Below, piece after piece: positions 33,160 to 44,639 of a stretch of DNA of 64,000 bases (the first letter of the stretch is position 1; each line of letters begins with the position of its first letter). The position numbers and the translations under genes are program-made. This DNA is from Topomyia yanbarensis (lineage: Eukaryota > Arthropoda > Insecta > Diptera > Culicidae), in assembly GCF_030247195.1 (NCBI RefSeq), contig NC_080672.1, positions 401,839,037 through 401,903,036 on the forward strand, written 5' to 3'. The notes under the pieces were generated by a model, which saw only the letters and a program-made list of their open reading frames with translations, searched no databases and had not been told where the DNA came from.

Positions 33160-34035
33160 AAATTTCTTTTAAGGGGTCTTCCAACACGAAATTTCAAAAA
33201 AATATTTTTGCGCCTTTAAGACTAGAAAAATTTACTCGAATTTGACTAGGTTTGTATGCTACAACCCATCAAATGGATTTTCATATGGGACAAACGAATT
33301 CGGGTCAAAAGGCTGACAAAATCGAGGGTAGATAAAGACGCTGTATGTCGACATAATTTGCCCGTGGCCTAAGGTCCATATGTATTGGATTTGTTGTTAA
33401 ATATTTATCTATAAAAGAAAGAACACCGATTTATTATCAAGGCTCATTAATTAATTATTTGTAATTTTCCTGCGAGCTGGAAAACTATCTGTAAAAACAC
33501 GAACACCGCCTTACCATGGGACCGTGGTGGCGAAGGAGAGGAGCACGGATGCCGTTAGAACACTGTGGAGTATAATAGTATAGTAATAGTAATAGTGAGT
33601 TGATTTGCTGTTGTTATTGGTTTATCCAATCCGTAGGAGGCATGTCTTACATCCGTTCTCACAGCTCGTGATATTTGTGCTGCCACAGTCAATGCTTCTA
33701 TTGTTCGGCATATTTACCGCATTATAAACCCGCACTTTCTGATGATTTCATAGGGGTTGTCTCATACGGCAGCAGAAATGGACTTCTACGCATAATCGGC
33801 AGGTGATTTTGAGAGGCATATACTCAATGGGTAAAATCATATGCAAAACATTTGAACGATCTGTCAGGGAAAAGGTGTTAGGTGCTTCTATTTGCTCTGA
33901 CAGTATTACGCATTAGTTAGCAAACTGGCCCGTAACCAATGGGCTAGGGCGACTAGGGTTTATGGATATTTTCCAACGATTGAATTTCCAAGTGACATGA
34001 ATGAGTTCGTGAATGAAACAGACTGATTCATAGTA
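33160..34035. other. Unassigned DNA upstream of an ORF2 remnant
   Basis: No gene was recognised. The last few hundred bases may be the badly decayed 5' part of the following retroelement, but I could not read an endonuclease there. Confidence 0.4.
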
Positions 34036-34039
34036 GCAG

Positions 34040-34950
34040 CATACCGAGGGGTTTGTCCGCTTCGAGTTATGCTTACTTTTAGAGAAACCCCTTGGTGGAA
34101 TACTCAAAATTTATGTGGAAAAGGTTGGAATCGCAGATGCAGAGTCGTGACTACCAAATCGATCAAATAAGCACTTGAAAGATTTGCTCCATATAAGTCT
34201 CCGGAAAAGTTGAATCATTCCAGTTCTATTTCAGAGAGCATATGAGCCCTTTAAGCGTATTGTAATCCTGAAACAGGATTCATTCAATTCGTCTGACGGG
34301 ATATAATTGTTAAACTCATTTCCGAAGGTGGCCGTGTCACTTATGAGGAGGCAAAGAGTTTTACACCGATCAGTCTGACCTCGTACCTTCTCAAATCAGC
34401 GGAACCTTTAATCGACCACTATATTCCAGATGTTAGCTTTGGCGAGCACTCTATTCATGCAATGCAACATGCATATCACCAGGAGAAGTCTACTATCACC
34501 CTGTTACACAATGCTAAAGAGGTTTTCTTGACATCGAAGGTGCTTTTGACAACGTGACTTTCGAGTTCATTTTAGAAGCAGCACAAGGTTATGTAGTGCT
34601 TTTACATATCACGAACTGGATACACGCAATGCTTAGCAGCCGACATCTATGCTCATAGTTTAGAGAGGTAGAAGTTAGGAAACTCAGTGTCTGCGGATGT
34701 CCATAAGGTGGGGAGCTGTTACCAATTCTATGGAACGTTGGAGCCGGTGGCTTCCAATGACCTTACACTTATTTTAAAACTATCAATGCGAGAATTCCTT
34801 CTCGCGAGGAATGACTGTCAGGCTGTATGGAGCGACAAATTGAAGAATGCATAGTTTGTAACACTGACGGTTCTTTGTAGGAGGGCGGAGCCGGTTCAGG
34901 CGTCTACTATCGTGAGATGAGATTACACGCATCCCATTGAATTGGTATAT
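34040..34950 (+). pseudogene. Non-LTR ORF2 remnant: reverse transcriptase and RNase H
   Basis: Blocks in order: PWWN near 34090 (end of linker); FAPYKSP near 34180; GRVTYEEAKSFTPISLTSYL near 34330-34390, the entry to the polymerase palm; HAMQHAYHQEKST near 34460; DIEGAFDNVTFEFI near 34535 (motif A with its aspartate, after a frameshift); RKLSVCGCP near 34680 (QGG box changed to a stop and GG); and TDGSL...AGSGVY near 34863-34905, the start of an RNase H domain. The YADD box is not readable. Presence of RNase H fits R1/I-like lineages rather than RTE. Stops and a frameshift show it is dead. Confidence 0.7.
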
Positions 34951-35194
34951 GATCGGTGAAAGGGATGATGGTAAATGTAATAGGAAGAGAGTTGTGAATT
35001 GGGGTATATAATCTCCAGTCGTGCCCATTAATATATTTTGGTCTGCAAGGGGTTTTCTGGGGCGAAGGTGTAGGGAAAATGGTGAGGATGATTGAAGAAA
35101 GCAGGTGTAGCCCCCATCAGCACCTCCTAGCTACGCCCATGTTAAAATTCCAGATAACCCATCTAAACAAAAAAAATAGTATGTCAGTTTTCAG

Positions 35195-36290
35195 AGTGAT
35201 TGCATTACCTTTTTGCCTTTTTCAATAGAAAGGTATTGCAATTGCTCTGAAAACCGACTTGTTAACGGAGGCCCGGAGGGCCGAGTGACATATACCATTC
35301 GATTCAGTTCGTCGAGTTCGGCAAATGTCTGTGTGTGTATGTATGTGTGTATGTATGTATGTGTGAGTATGTGTGTGTATGTGACCAAAAATGTCACTCA
35401 TTTTTCTCAGAGATGGATGAACCGATTTTGACAAACTTAGTCTCAAATGAAAGGTGCAACCTTCCCATAGGCTGCAATTGAATTTCTAATGGATCCGACT
35501 TCCGGTTCCGGAATTACAGGGTGATAAGTACGAACACGCAGAAAATGTCGATTTTAATAAATTCTGCAATGAATGTATAAAGGTGAAAATTTTTCCAAAA
35601 CATGACCACAACTGCTTCGATTTGTAGTATTAGGTCACTAACATCCATTCAAAGTCTATTTGGCCACATTGGCCACCATCATCGGTTCCGGAAGCCCCGG
35701 CGAAAGTATATAAATTCAGAATAACAGTCACATCGGTTTCTCGGAGATGGCTAGACCGAGTCGACTAAACTTGGCCTCAAATGAAAGGTATTGCGTCCCC
35801 GTAAATGGCTATTTAATTTCATCCCGATCCGACTTCCGTTTCCGGAGTTACAGGTTGTGGCGTGCGATCACATAGCAAATTGTGATTCAAACCGATACTC
35901 CGATGAAAGCAAAAAAGGTAAAAATTTCGCTAAAATGTCTCTCAAACAACTTAAATTTGCTGTTCTAGGTCACCGACGGCCAACCAAACTTTCGTTGACT
36001 ACATTGACCACCATAGACGGTTCCGGAAGTGCCCGGGAAAAGTGGCCATCTTTAAAAATTTACGAACTCACATCAGTTTCCCGGAAATGGTTGAACCGAT
36101 TTTCACAAACTTAGTCCAAAATGATAGCTATAATATCCTAACAGATGTCTATAAAATTTCGTACGGATCGCTTATATGGGTCCGGAAATATAGACTAAAT
36201 CGTCCGGTCACATATGAAATTCCCATATAACCCGGAACTCAAATTTTTTTTCCAAAGGGGGGACCCCATGAAATTTCGCACGTTTTTGCC
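35195..36290 (+). repeat. Dispersed ACCGAGGCCC repeat, first unit with 330-bp tandem body
   Basis: Head: TTTTTCAATAGAAAGGTATT, GAGGCCCGGAGGGCCGAGTG, TTCGTCGAGTTCGGCAAATG and a GT/TATG-rich tail. Body: three tandem subunits starting near 35418, 35754 and 36084 (period about 330 bp), each with GAACCGATTTT...AACTTAGTCTCAAATGAAAGG, then a CGACTTCCGGTTCCGG-like phrase, then a TTGGCCACCATCGACGGTTC-like phrase. No coding capacity. This is an abundant mosquito-type repeat of unknown class. Confidence 0.75.
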
Positions 36291-37450
36291 TTTCTCATAT
36301 AAAGAAAGGCTATGCAATCACTGTAAAAATCGACTTTTTAACCGAGGCCCGGAGGGCCGAGTGTCATACACCATTCGATTCAGTTCGTCGAGATCGGCAA
36401 ATGTCTGTGTGTGTGTATGTATGTGTGTGTATGTGTGTGTGTGTATGTGTGTGTGTGTGTGTCATTTAAACTCACACAATTTTCTCAGAGATGGCTGAAC
36501 CGATTTTCGCAAACTTAGTTTCATCTGAAAGGTATAACGCTCCCATAAGCTGCTATTGAATTTTTAGTTGATCCGACTTCCGGTTCCGGAGTTACGGGTT
36601 GAAGAGTGCGGTCACACAGCAAATTACCATATAAACTGGTACCACCATGATGTTCAAATGATGTAAAACATATTAAAATTGATGTAACATTACTCTAGTT
36701 TGCGGGTCTGGATCACTAATGATCAATCAAAGCAGCTTTGACCACATTGGCCACCTATGACGGTTCATGACGCCCCCGGGGAACCCGCCAAGTTCCTAAG
36801 CTAATATCACACCCATTCCCCAATGAATTCTCTACCAATTTTTACAAACTTGATTTCAAATGAAAGATACAGTAATGCCATTGACTGCTGCTGAATTTCA
36901 TTCGGTTCTGACTCTTGCTTCCGGAGTTACAGGGGTGTTAGTAAGGATACACTGGAATTTCCCATATAAATCGGTACAATCGTAATACCTCAGAGGCTAA
37001 AAACTATTGAAATGGTCACCAAATTACTTCTAATCGCAGATCTAGATCACTGATTGCCAGTCAAACATTCTTTGAATATATTGTCCACTATCGACGATTC
37101 CGGAAGTCCGGAATTCCGGGCATATTCCACAATTAAAGTCGCATCGGTTCTTCGGTGATGACTGAACCGATTTTCTCAAACCAAGTCTCAAATGGAAGGC
37201 AAAATATGCAGTTGAGTATTGCGTCGCCGCCCCTCCCCCTCGCCTTGCCCTTAAACCTCCCTCCTTCATCACTCCCCTCCTCTTGGACCACCCTCACGCC
37301 CGCATTTCCTTCATCCACCCCGTATACCGAAATAAGATGAAGGATTTCTGACGCATCCTCCACTGTTCAAACCCATTCCACCAACCTTTCCAAATTAAAA
37401 TCACATGAAGATAACATTGAACTCATGCTTATTAAGCTAATTAAATATTA
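36291..37450 (+). repeat. Dispersed ACCGAGGCCC repeat, second unit
   Basis: A new head starts TTTGCCTTTCTCATATAAAG (36287) with ACCGAGGCCCGGAGGGCCGA (36341-36360) and a GT-rich tail, then body subunits near 36495, 36835 and 37166. The last subunit runs into a C-rich patch at 37225-37330 (CCGCCCCTCCCCCTCGCC) that other subunits lack. Confidence 0.75.
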
Positions 37451-37685
37451 TTCTTTTGCCTTTCTTATATAGAAAGGTTAAGCAATTGCTCCAAAAACCG
37501 ACTTTCTAACCGAGGCCCGTAGGGCCGAGTCTCATAACATTCGACTCAATTCGCCGAGATCGCAAAATATCTGTGTGTATGTATGTGTGTATGTATGTAT
37601 GTATGTATGTATGTATGTATGTATGTATGTATGTATGTATGTATGTATGTATGTATGTATGTATGTATGTATGTATGTATGTATG

Positions 37686-37716
<31 letters not shown>

Positions 37717-38730
37717 GTATGTATGTATGTATGTATGTATGTGTGTATGTATGTATGTATGTATGTATGTATGTATGTGTGTTTCTATTGAATTTCATTT
37801 TCAACCGACATCTTGTTCCGGATTACGAGTTGAAGAGTATGATTACGAAACAAAATTTGTTGATTTGTGCACATCGGTTTCTCGGAATTTTCTGAACCGA
37901 TTTTGACAAACTTAATTTTAAATGAAATGTCCATCAGCTGCTGTTGAATTTTGTGTGGATCAGAAGTTCTGGTTCCTGAATTACAGGGTGATACGTACGA
38001 TCACGCAGCAAATCCCGATTCTAACGAATCCTGCGATGAATGTAAAAAGGTGATTTTTTTTCCAAAATGTAAACACAACTGTTGAATTTGTAGATCTAGG
38101 TCCCCAACAGTCATTCAAAGTCTCTTTGGCCACACTGGCCACCATCGACGGATCCTGAAGTATCCAAATTCAGAATAACGGTTATATTGGTTTCTCGAAA
38201 ATGGCTAGACCGATTTGATTAACTTAGTCTCAAATGAAAGGTGTTGCGTCCCCAGAAACTGATATTAAATTCCATCTCCATCCGTCTTCCGGCTCCGGAG
38301 TTACGGGTTGTGGAGTGCGATCACATAGAAAACTCCGATTCAAACCGATACCGCGATGAATGCAAAAACGTGCTCTTATATATACTTACCAAGTGTAATA
38401 AGAATGAAAGACATTTCCATAATGTTATATTGTACGAACCAGCTATTATATCATAGTTTGGAGAAATGAGAAAGGCACAATTGCACCTCTAGGTGGATTA
38501 AAACAGGTTTTTCAGTTCAATATTACCGTGGCTGTTTTTTCTTCTTCAAAATTTTAGAACTCGAATAATGATTTATTTTCCTGTATATAGTTGTCATGTG
38601 ATGTACAATAATAAAATGTAATATATGCATTTAAAAGCTTTTAATGAATATAAACAACGCACACATTTTCGTGATTCATGATTGAGAAAGGCACAATTGC
38701 ACCGCTAGGTGGATTAAAATAGGTTTTTAT
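37451..38730 (+). repeat. Dispersed ACCGAGGCCC repeat, third unit with 3' ends
   Basis: Head at 37452-37570, expanded TATG tail, then subunits near 37895 and 38208. It ends twice with the same phrase, GAGAAAGGCACAATTGCACC then CTAGGTGGATTAAA, at 38468 and 38685. That phrase is probably the family's 3' terminus. Confidence 0.75.
37571..37786. repeat. TATG tetranucleotide microsatellite
   Basis: About 54 copies of TATG with few interruptions (GTGTG at both ends, one AAG near 37715). Other copies of the host repeat carry only short GT/TATG tails at this place, so this is local expansion. The frames through it (Met-Tyr-Val-Cys repeats) are not genes. Confidence 0.95.
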
Positions 38731-38914
38731 ATGGAAATGGGATGTGTGAAATCAGCTAATCCCAAAAAATCGATCTAGACCAAACAAAACATTCGAAGTA
38801 GCATGAAATCTCGATGTTTCATGCATTATGATTACATTAGGCATTAGAAATTCTCAAAATGTTTTGCAACATATGTCTTTTGCAACATATGTCGCTTAAA
38901 TTCGTATATTTGAT

Positions 38915-39709
38915 ATAGCGCAAAGCGGCACCCTAACGGAGCAGTGGATCTTTGATATTTTTACAATATATTAAAAATAAAAGTATATATTATTATCTGT
39001 TAGAACTCGTTCAAGCAACTTTTTATTGCGAACGGAGACCTTCTTTCGTGGCGTGGAAATAATTGTCTGCTCGCAAACTGCATCATGGAGGTCAATTAAT
39101 TCTCTCCTGTCTTACACTTCAAGGCCATCATCGTTAAAGCTGTCTTGGTGCTCGCGATCAGATGCTCTTCCTTGCTTCCGGTATTTACGGGTGACTAGTG
39201 TAAATTGGTCGTCATTGTTACTTCTGGACTTCTTCACCAATGTCGCTTGTAGTTGATCTTGAGGTGCAGGATGCTGCTTTGCAGTATTCGTTATGGTCTG
39301 AATACTTGTCACAATTTAGTAAGCGTTTGCAGTTGAGGTAATGTATTGAAAACACTTATTTAAGTTGGTTTGTCGTTGATTCGTTGGCAATGGTTGAGAT
39401 GCATTCTCGGTTTTAGAGTTATAGTCAAGTAGAAGTAAATAGGTCTTTCGACTCATATCCTCACCACAAGAACACTGTTGGCAGTACCCGGGAAGAAATA
39501 CGAATCAGGTTAACGGATTCTACTATGCATTCTGAAATTAGATCAGGAGGGGTTCGCGGTGATAGGTCATGTAGTCTTACCCCTATATAGTCCATATGTT
39601 CCATATACACGGGAATCTTAATTCCAATGTTGTCACTTGTAACCACGTGCCTTAAGTTGTACTGTAAAACTAAACGTTCAGCTTGGACTAAAGTTTTGAA
39701 TGATATGAG
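38915..39709 (-). pseudogene. ORF1-only retroelement copy 3, 3' part
   Basis: Same 3' end as copy 2 (complement of GGAGCAGTGGATCTTTGATA near 38938), the C-terminal tail, then GIKIPVYMEHMDYIGVRLHD and LSPRTPPDLIS. The zinc knuckle is missing: compared with copy 2 about 120 bp are deleted near 39400-39410. The open frame across 39461-40018 is a chance fusion of ORF1 with the MITE inserted at 39712. Confidence 0.7.
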
Positions 39710-39711
39710 TA

Positions 39712-40390
39712 GGGGAACATGGGGAGACTTGACCAGGTTTTCAGCTAAAACTGCATAAATCTCTAAAAAGGTCTTCAATCCATTAAAAGCCATTGAGATA
39801 TAATGCGCAAAGTTATTGTGCGTCTTCATGATTTTTTGCAGAATTTTTAATTTAATTTTTGAAAAGTTACAAAAGTGTTTCAGAAGTCGTTTTTTTTGGT
39901 CAAGTCTCCCCACTGCGGGGAGACTTGACCAAGGCGTGGGGAGACTTGACCAAGAGATTTTTAAAAAATCATAACAAAAAATAATGACATAAAACATACT
40001 GTAATTATTTTTTTCCATATTGTCGAGATCTTTAGGTAGCAGTAAAAAATATTCAAATTCTAGTAATAACTATTCCAATGTTCCAATTTATGTATAATCA
40101 TTTCACTGCTTCACAACGATTAAGATGGTATATTAGTACATTAATAGTTATTAATAGTCGAGTAGATATGTCCATACAAAGTTTGATAAAAAATTGCATA
40201 ATTTAATGCAAATTTATTAATCACGTAATATTTTCTGTAAGGAAAGGATTTTTCATTCCAAACTTTTAAAGTTACCTTAAGGGATCGAAACAAGTATAAA
40301 AATATTTTTGAAAAAAAATTAAGAATCAAATAGAAGACACCATAGCCAAAAATAGAATTTTGCGCTTGGTCAAGTCTCCCCATGTTCCCC
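39712..40390. mobile_element. TA-target MITE with GGGGAGACTTGACC motif, nested in ORF1 copy 3
   Basis: Ends GGGGAACATGGGGAGACTTG (39712 on) and its exact inverse (to 40390) continue as perfect inverted repeats through ACTTGACCA. TA flanks both sides (39710-39711, 40391-40392). Removing the element and one TA rejoins the ORF1 sequence GATATGAG-TA-CTCCATTGTGG, matching copy 2, so the insertion is proven by its host. Near 39898-39955 the motif GGGGAGACTTGACC or its complement occurs three more times. The interior is A+T-rich with no transposase. Confidence 0.85.
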
Positions 40391-40486
40391 TACTCCATTG
40401 TGGAGATGATGATACTGAACATAGGCCACTTCTTTTAACCTAAGTTCTACTTTCACCTTTAGAAAGTATTCTTCCACTTAGCTTAG
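40391..40486 (-). pseudogene. ORF1-only retroelement copy 3, middle part
   Basis: The minus strand reads EYFLKVKVELRLKEV then YVQYHHLHNGV, matching the YLLKVKMQLKLKEVMYLQYHH segment of copy 2. It lies between the TA-target MITE and a second insertion starting near 40487. Confidence 0.65.
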
Positions 40487-42301
40487 CTTAGTTGACCGCC
40501 CGTGAGTTTCCCGTGATTGATCAAAACCTGTTGAAATTGCATATTGAACCAATTGTTTGATACTTGGGAGTAGTTCTAGAGAAAATTTTCAATATGACGT
40601 AAGTAACATTGAGAGCCTCTCTTTGTTTACTTTCTCTTTCGTTTATTATGACGTTACTACAACACTTTGCACTAATTTTCCAGTACATATCGAAAGCCGA
40701 CGGTTTTTACTAGAATATTATGCAAAGAGTAGAGTAGTAAATGTTGAAATGGCCGAGTAATGAACAGAAGAGAAAGACCCCAAAGAGAATCTCTCATTGT
40801 TACTTACGTCCTATTGTAAATTTTCTCTAGAGTTCATCATACTCAACGTGCAACCTAAAAAGACTAAGATTATAGTATGATCAATACCGTAGATGGCCAC
40901 GCCCATGCAGGTCAATTTTGGGATGGGGAAGGAATGTTAGTCCAATACTTGTGACTATTATGACCGAGGAATTCTCTGCATCGTCCACAAGCGTCACAGG
41001 ATAGGATTGGTGTTAGTAGGTAGGGAGATGAATTAGGATTTATCTTGGTAGATATCGTGATTTAGCTAAGTACTCACGCGCTTTGTCTTTTCATTTTAGA
41101 TCAAAGTTTTCAGGTGTGCGACCTCCTGTAGAAATATGAATCCATTCAAATAGGCATTTTAAAAATTATTCTTCCGTGGGGCGTAATGAAAGGATAAAGC
41201 CGCGTGGAATATGATAGAGGTCTATTCATCTATAGACAATATGATCTTAGCAATATGTACGAAATGGCTCGCGATCAATTTCCGAGAATTCGAAACGAAC
41301 AATTTGAACTTCGAACAGCCGACCATCGGGAGTAATGCTTCATATTAACACTTCAATAATCATTTTCAAAGTTTGCAGTACAAAGAAAGTGTACAAATGT
41401 ATAAAAGATATCCCAAATGGCTGTGAAAAAATTTACTGCGAAATGTTAATGACAAGTTGGCATTTCCACTCTCCCTATCAGACACGTTCCCACAATTGGA
41501 TTAAATACCAATTGCCAACGACATGTTTATTATGCGTAACAAATATAATAAACACTACGACAGGAGATCCCTCCGTGATTCAAAAGAAGAATGGATGGGA
41601 GAACAGCAATACTAGCAAATACCGACTACCATATGAGCGGTGCAAATTGGAACGAGTGACGTAGAGTACTGCACTGGATGATTTTGAAGAAAGGACCAGG
41701 AGTGCGATTTTACGAAGTTTTAGCTTTCGATGCCCCTACATTTTCTCACAAAGTGAAGTTCTGGAATGTTGAGATGTTTATCACTGTTTAGGAAAGCAAA
41801 AGTGTCATAAAGCTAGTGTCAGGCCTTCATGAGACCTCAAGAAGCCACTTTTGGAGGTATTCGTAAATGTAGATTTGTCGGTAGACGGTTCCAGATTTCA
41901 TAAAAAAACCTAATTTAACACATCTACAGATCGCTTGTGAGATTTAAAAACTTTTTGTGCAATTCAACAGCTCCAGCTTTTTTTAAAACGGATTTTGAAC
42001 CAAAGCTTTGGATGTAAAACCTTGGCGTGGAAGAGCCGGTATATTAATATATGCTGTTACTTAGTGTAGAATTAGATTTTGTCCTTTACGGCTATTATAC
42101 AACCGCCAGAAGAAACTTAAAACGCTGGTACACAATCGAGAATAGCGAATCAGAAAAGTCATGTCAGTGAATCACTAAATACAGAATGGATAAATGTTAT
42201 GATGTAAAACCTTAAGGTCCGTCCAGGTTAAGTCTTCGGTACGGACCAATACCTCGACCTACGAACTCCTAGCATGTTGTTAGTCGCCTCTTACGACATA
42301 G
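40487..42301. mobile_element. 1.8-kb unclassified insertion in ORF1 copy 3
   Basis: ORF1 sequence stops after TTCCACTTAGC (about 40483) and resumes at CTTTTTCGTCAACTTTACTC (42302). The intervening DNA begins CTTAGCTTAGTTGACCGCCC and ends TTAGTCGCCTCTTACGACAT, both phrases I recognise as recurring in insect repeats but cannot assign. It contains the hairpin MITE at 40573-40833 and a 109-codon frame at 41335-41664 with no recognisable domain. Confidence 0.55.
40573..40833. mobile_element. 260-bp hairpin MITE with GAGAGCCTCTCTTTG core
   Basis: The left arm GTTCTAGAGAAAATTTTCAA...GACGTAAGTAACATTGAGAG pairs with the right arm ending TTTTCTCTAGAGTT over about 65 bp with a few mismatches. The internal core GAGAGCCTCTCTTTGTTTAC is shared with the hairpins at 32697 and 50813, and a CATATCGAAAG box is shared with the one at 32697. 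Confidence 0.75.
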
Positions 42302-42455
42302 GCTTTTTCGTCAACTTTACTCATTTTGGCAAGAATAAATAAAATGTTTTCTATGCTCTAGAACCACTGCACACTAGCTTGAGTGGTTGCTAGTTATCAT
42401 TCACTTGGCTCTATTGTAGATCTGACTCGGGCAGAAGTAGAAAGTAGATTGATTT
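42302..42455 (-). pseudogene. ORF1-only retroelement copy 3, 5' end
   Basis: The minus strand gives the 5' untranslated region (TCTACTTTCTACTTCTGCCC) and the ORF1 start (MSKVDEKA) near 42323, paralleling copy 2 at 29271-29388. No target-site duplication was recognised for this copy. Confidence 0.7.
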
Positions 42456-42479
42456 TACAGGATCTTGATATCATGGTGG

Positions 42480-42705
42480 TAAATAGGGATCTACCATAGG
42501 ACCGCACTCTTCATCCAGCAACTCCGGAACCGGAACTCCTATCGACATAAAACCAAATAGGAGCCTACGGGAGCATTGTACTGTTCATTTGAAACTAAGT
42601 TTGTTGCAATTGGTTCAGCCGACTTTGACATTATTTGACTCATACATACACACAGACTTTTCCGATCTCGACAAACTTAGTCAAATGGTGTATGACACAC
42701 GACGA
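42480..42705 (-). repeat. Fragment of dispersed ACCGAGGCCC repeat, minus strand
   Basis: The complement carries TGACTAAGTTTGTCGAGATCGG, a short GT tail and a GGAACCGGAA phrase, in the order of the repeat at 35.2-38.7 kb. Confidence 0.6.
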
Positions 42706-42709
42706 ATTT

Positions 42710-43370
42710 AAATATACTTATCTTTTCAATAATAAAAATTAATGTTTTGATGTGTTAGAGAAAAATATTTGTTTTCAAAAACTCTGAAAGTCATCTAAAG
42801 GAGATGTCAATAATAAATGAAAACTGCAAAAGCTATATGAAAAATATGATTTTTCATAGACTGCCTCTTAGTCGTAGGTTTAAATTTGCACTGTGCAAGA
42901 TTTTCCTGATAATTTAAATCTTGGATAGGGTCGTTCTAATTTTACTAAAATCTGATAATTTACTTTTCATGGTTCGAAAAAGAGTTTCGAAGTCTTCCAT
43001 AAAATTGAAAATAAATCACAATCTAGAAAACTTTGTCGAAGACACTGATCATGATTCTACTTGATTTTATCGACTCATTCGCTTCGCAAAATTTGAACTT
43101 CAATCATGTGACCGACGACCTTCTATAAACAGTGATCAGTAAGACTAGATCACAGCCATATCAGTTTCGTGGCCACAGCTCTTTCTTATACATCATTACC
43201 TGATCCGACAGTCCATTTAATCCGTTTACTAAGTCAAAGTCAATCGATCAAAATTCAACCCCTCTCTTAACAGCAGCCATGCCAAACTAGCGCGGACCTA
43301 TCAAAATATGCGCAAAAATCAAATCCACAACGCCGAAATCGTAAAGCAACACCAAGAGAAAAAAAAACGC
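42710..43370. other. A+T-rich DNA, no gene seen
   Basis: No recognisable feature. Confidence 0.45.
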
Positions 43371-43375
43371 GCTCC

Positions 43376-43860
43376 ATGAGCTTCTCGCCAAATCTGGGTC
43401 AAGGTTGTGCCGGTTTCATTTTGTACAATTTTTCACTTACTCATTCCGTGCTCGCGGTTGGTGTGGCTGGTGCCGTTTTTTCGGTCGTTTTTGGTCTTCT
43501 ACTGTCCCCTTTTTGTGCATTTTTCTTTCGGTTTCATTGCTGCCTCTCCAAACTCGAAGAGGGTTTGGGGGTACGCATTCAGCAGAGCCGTAGCCGTCGA
43601 ATTTGATGGTTTCTGCTTACCCTCCCCTTCTGTGCAATTATTCTGTGTCGCAGCCGGTTGGAGCTACGCACCGTGGTACGAGTGCGAGAGCCAGAGTCGG
43701 TGTCTGTACAAAAGCTTTCGACATCACCGGCCACCGGTGACGGTGGACCGGCCAGAGCAGCATCAGTCCGATTTTATATTCCACCGTTCGCGAGAGGTTC
43801 CAGCACCCAATTTCAGACAGTTGAATGCGGGGGGTATGAGTAAAGGGAAGTAGGAAACGA
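43376..43860. other. GC-richer unique stretch, possible exon or promoter
   Basis: Open frames on both strands (longest 148 codons, 43407-43853 plus) overlap, and none shows a known domain. The region is non-repetitive and distinctly GC-richer than its surroundings, which in mosquitoes often marks a first exon or promoter. CCGGCCACCGGTGACGGTGG at 43729-43748 is part of a small self-complementary patch. No coding call is made. Confidence 0.3.
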
Positions 43861-44383
43861 GGAGGTTTGTGAGTTTTGCAAGTCACTCACGCACTTTTTA
43901 CGCGTTGCTGATCATCAATGCAATGGTTGGAATAGGTAGAGTTTCGCACGAGACCTACGTGCCAGACGACAAGTGCGACAGCAATTGGTCGATTAAAAGT
44001 GATTTGGTTAATTAAACGATTTTCCCTTCTCAAGATTACAATCTAGTTCAGCCAGTATCCTTTTTGACATTTTTGGGTAAATCTTGTTTTTAATGCAAAA
44101 AGTTTAATAAAAGTGCATGTTAGAGACAACCGATAACCTGAATAAAATGCGACCCATGATCAAGGAATCAGCCTCATTTGGGATTTTCATTGAACACTTT
44201 CCGCTCCAAAAACCGCAATCGACTTAATTTATGGGTCAAGTTTATTTTGTGTGTGAACCGCTCGAAACACTCAACCAATCCAACATCACTGTCAAAGCCG
44301 ATATTTTTTTTTCTTTCATCTCTTCACAACGCGAGTTATGACAAAAGACCGGTTGTCAAATGCGTTAATTACGTGGCGGATTA

Positions 44384-44632
44384 TCACGAACGCAGACAGT
44401 GCGCAAAATTGCGCAATACTTCAGCGGGGTTGTCACCATTGTCGTCAATCTGATTTGAAACGGAAAGGAAATTAAATAAATCCGTATCGTTTCCCAGTAC
44501 CTCCACCGAGGGCGGTTTTCTGCACGAGCTTTTGCTGACCAAATGATTACCGATCGAAGAAACTAGACCACACTGCACACTGCAGTTAGATTGGGTTAGA
44601 TTCTTGTTCTGCCAGCAAAGCTCGATGTTCAT
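44384..44632 (-). CDS. Possible host coding frame or exon, unrecognised
   Basis: An 82-codon minus-strand frame starts with ATG (MNIELCWQNKNLTQSNCSVQ) and ends in a stop. Its base composition (mixed third positions, roughly half G or C) looks more like host coding DNA than the surrounding A+T-rich repeats. The sequence is rich in Ser, Asn and Asp with five or six cysteines, has no signal peptide or membrane segment, and matches no family I know. It may be a first coding exon, with splicing before the stop, or chance. No neighbouring exon was identified. Confidence 0.25.
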   Translation of the reverse strand: MNIELCWQNKNLTQSNCSVQCGLVSSIGNHLVSKSSCRKPPSVEVLGNDTDLFNFLSVSNQIDDNGDNPAEVLRNFAHCLRS

Positions 44633-44639
44633 TCTGATG

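Noticed and set aside
37532..37906. Long frames through the TATG microsatellite
   Set aside because: Translation of a tetranucleotide repeat only (Met-Tyr-Val-Cys and Ile-His-Thr-Tyr runs).
39461..40018. 185-codon minus-strand frame
   Set aside because: Chance fusion of a decayed ORF1 with the inserted TA-target MITE; the insertion boundary at 39712 falls inside it.
41335..41664. 109-codon frame
   Set aside because: Not called a gene: no recognisable domain and it lies within an insertion of unknown class. Recorded there instead.
43407..43853. 148-codon plus-strand frame
   Set aside because: Three overlapping frames on both strands without a known domain; GC content explains their length.
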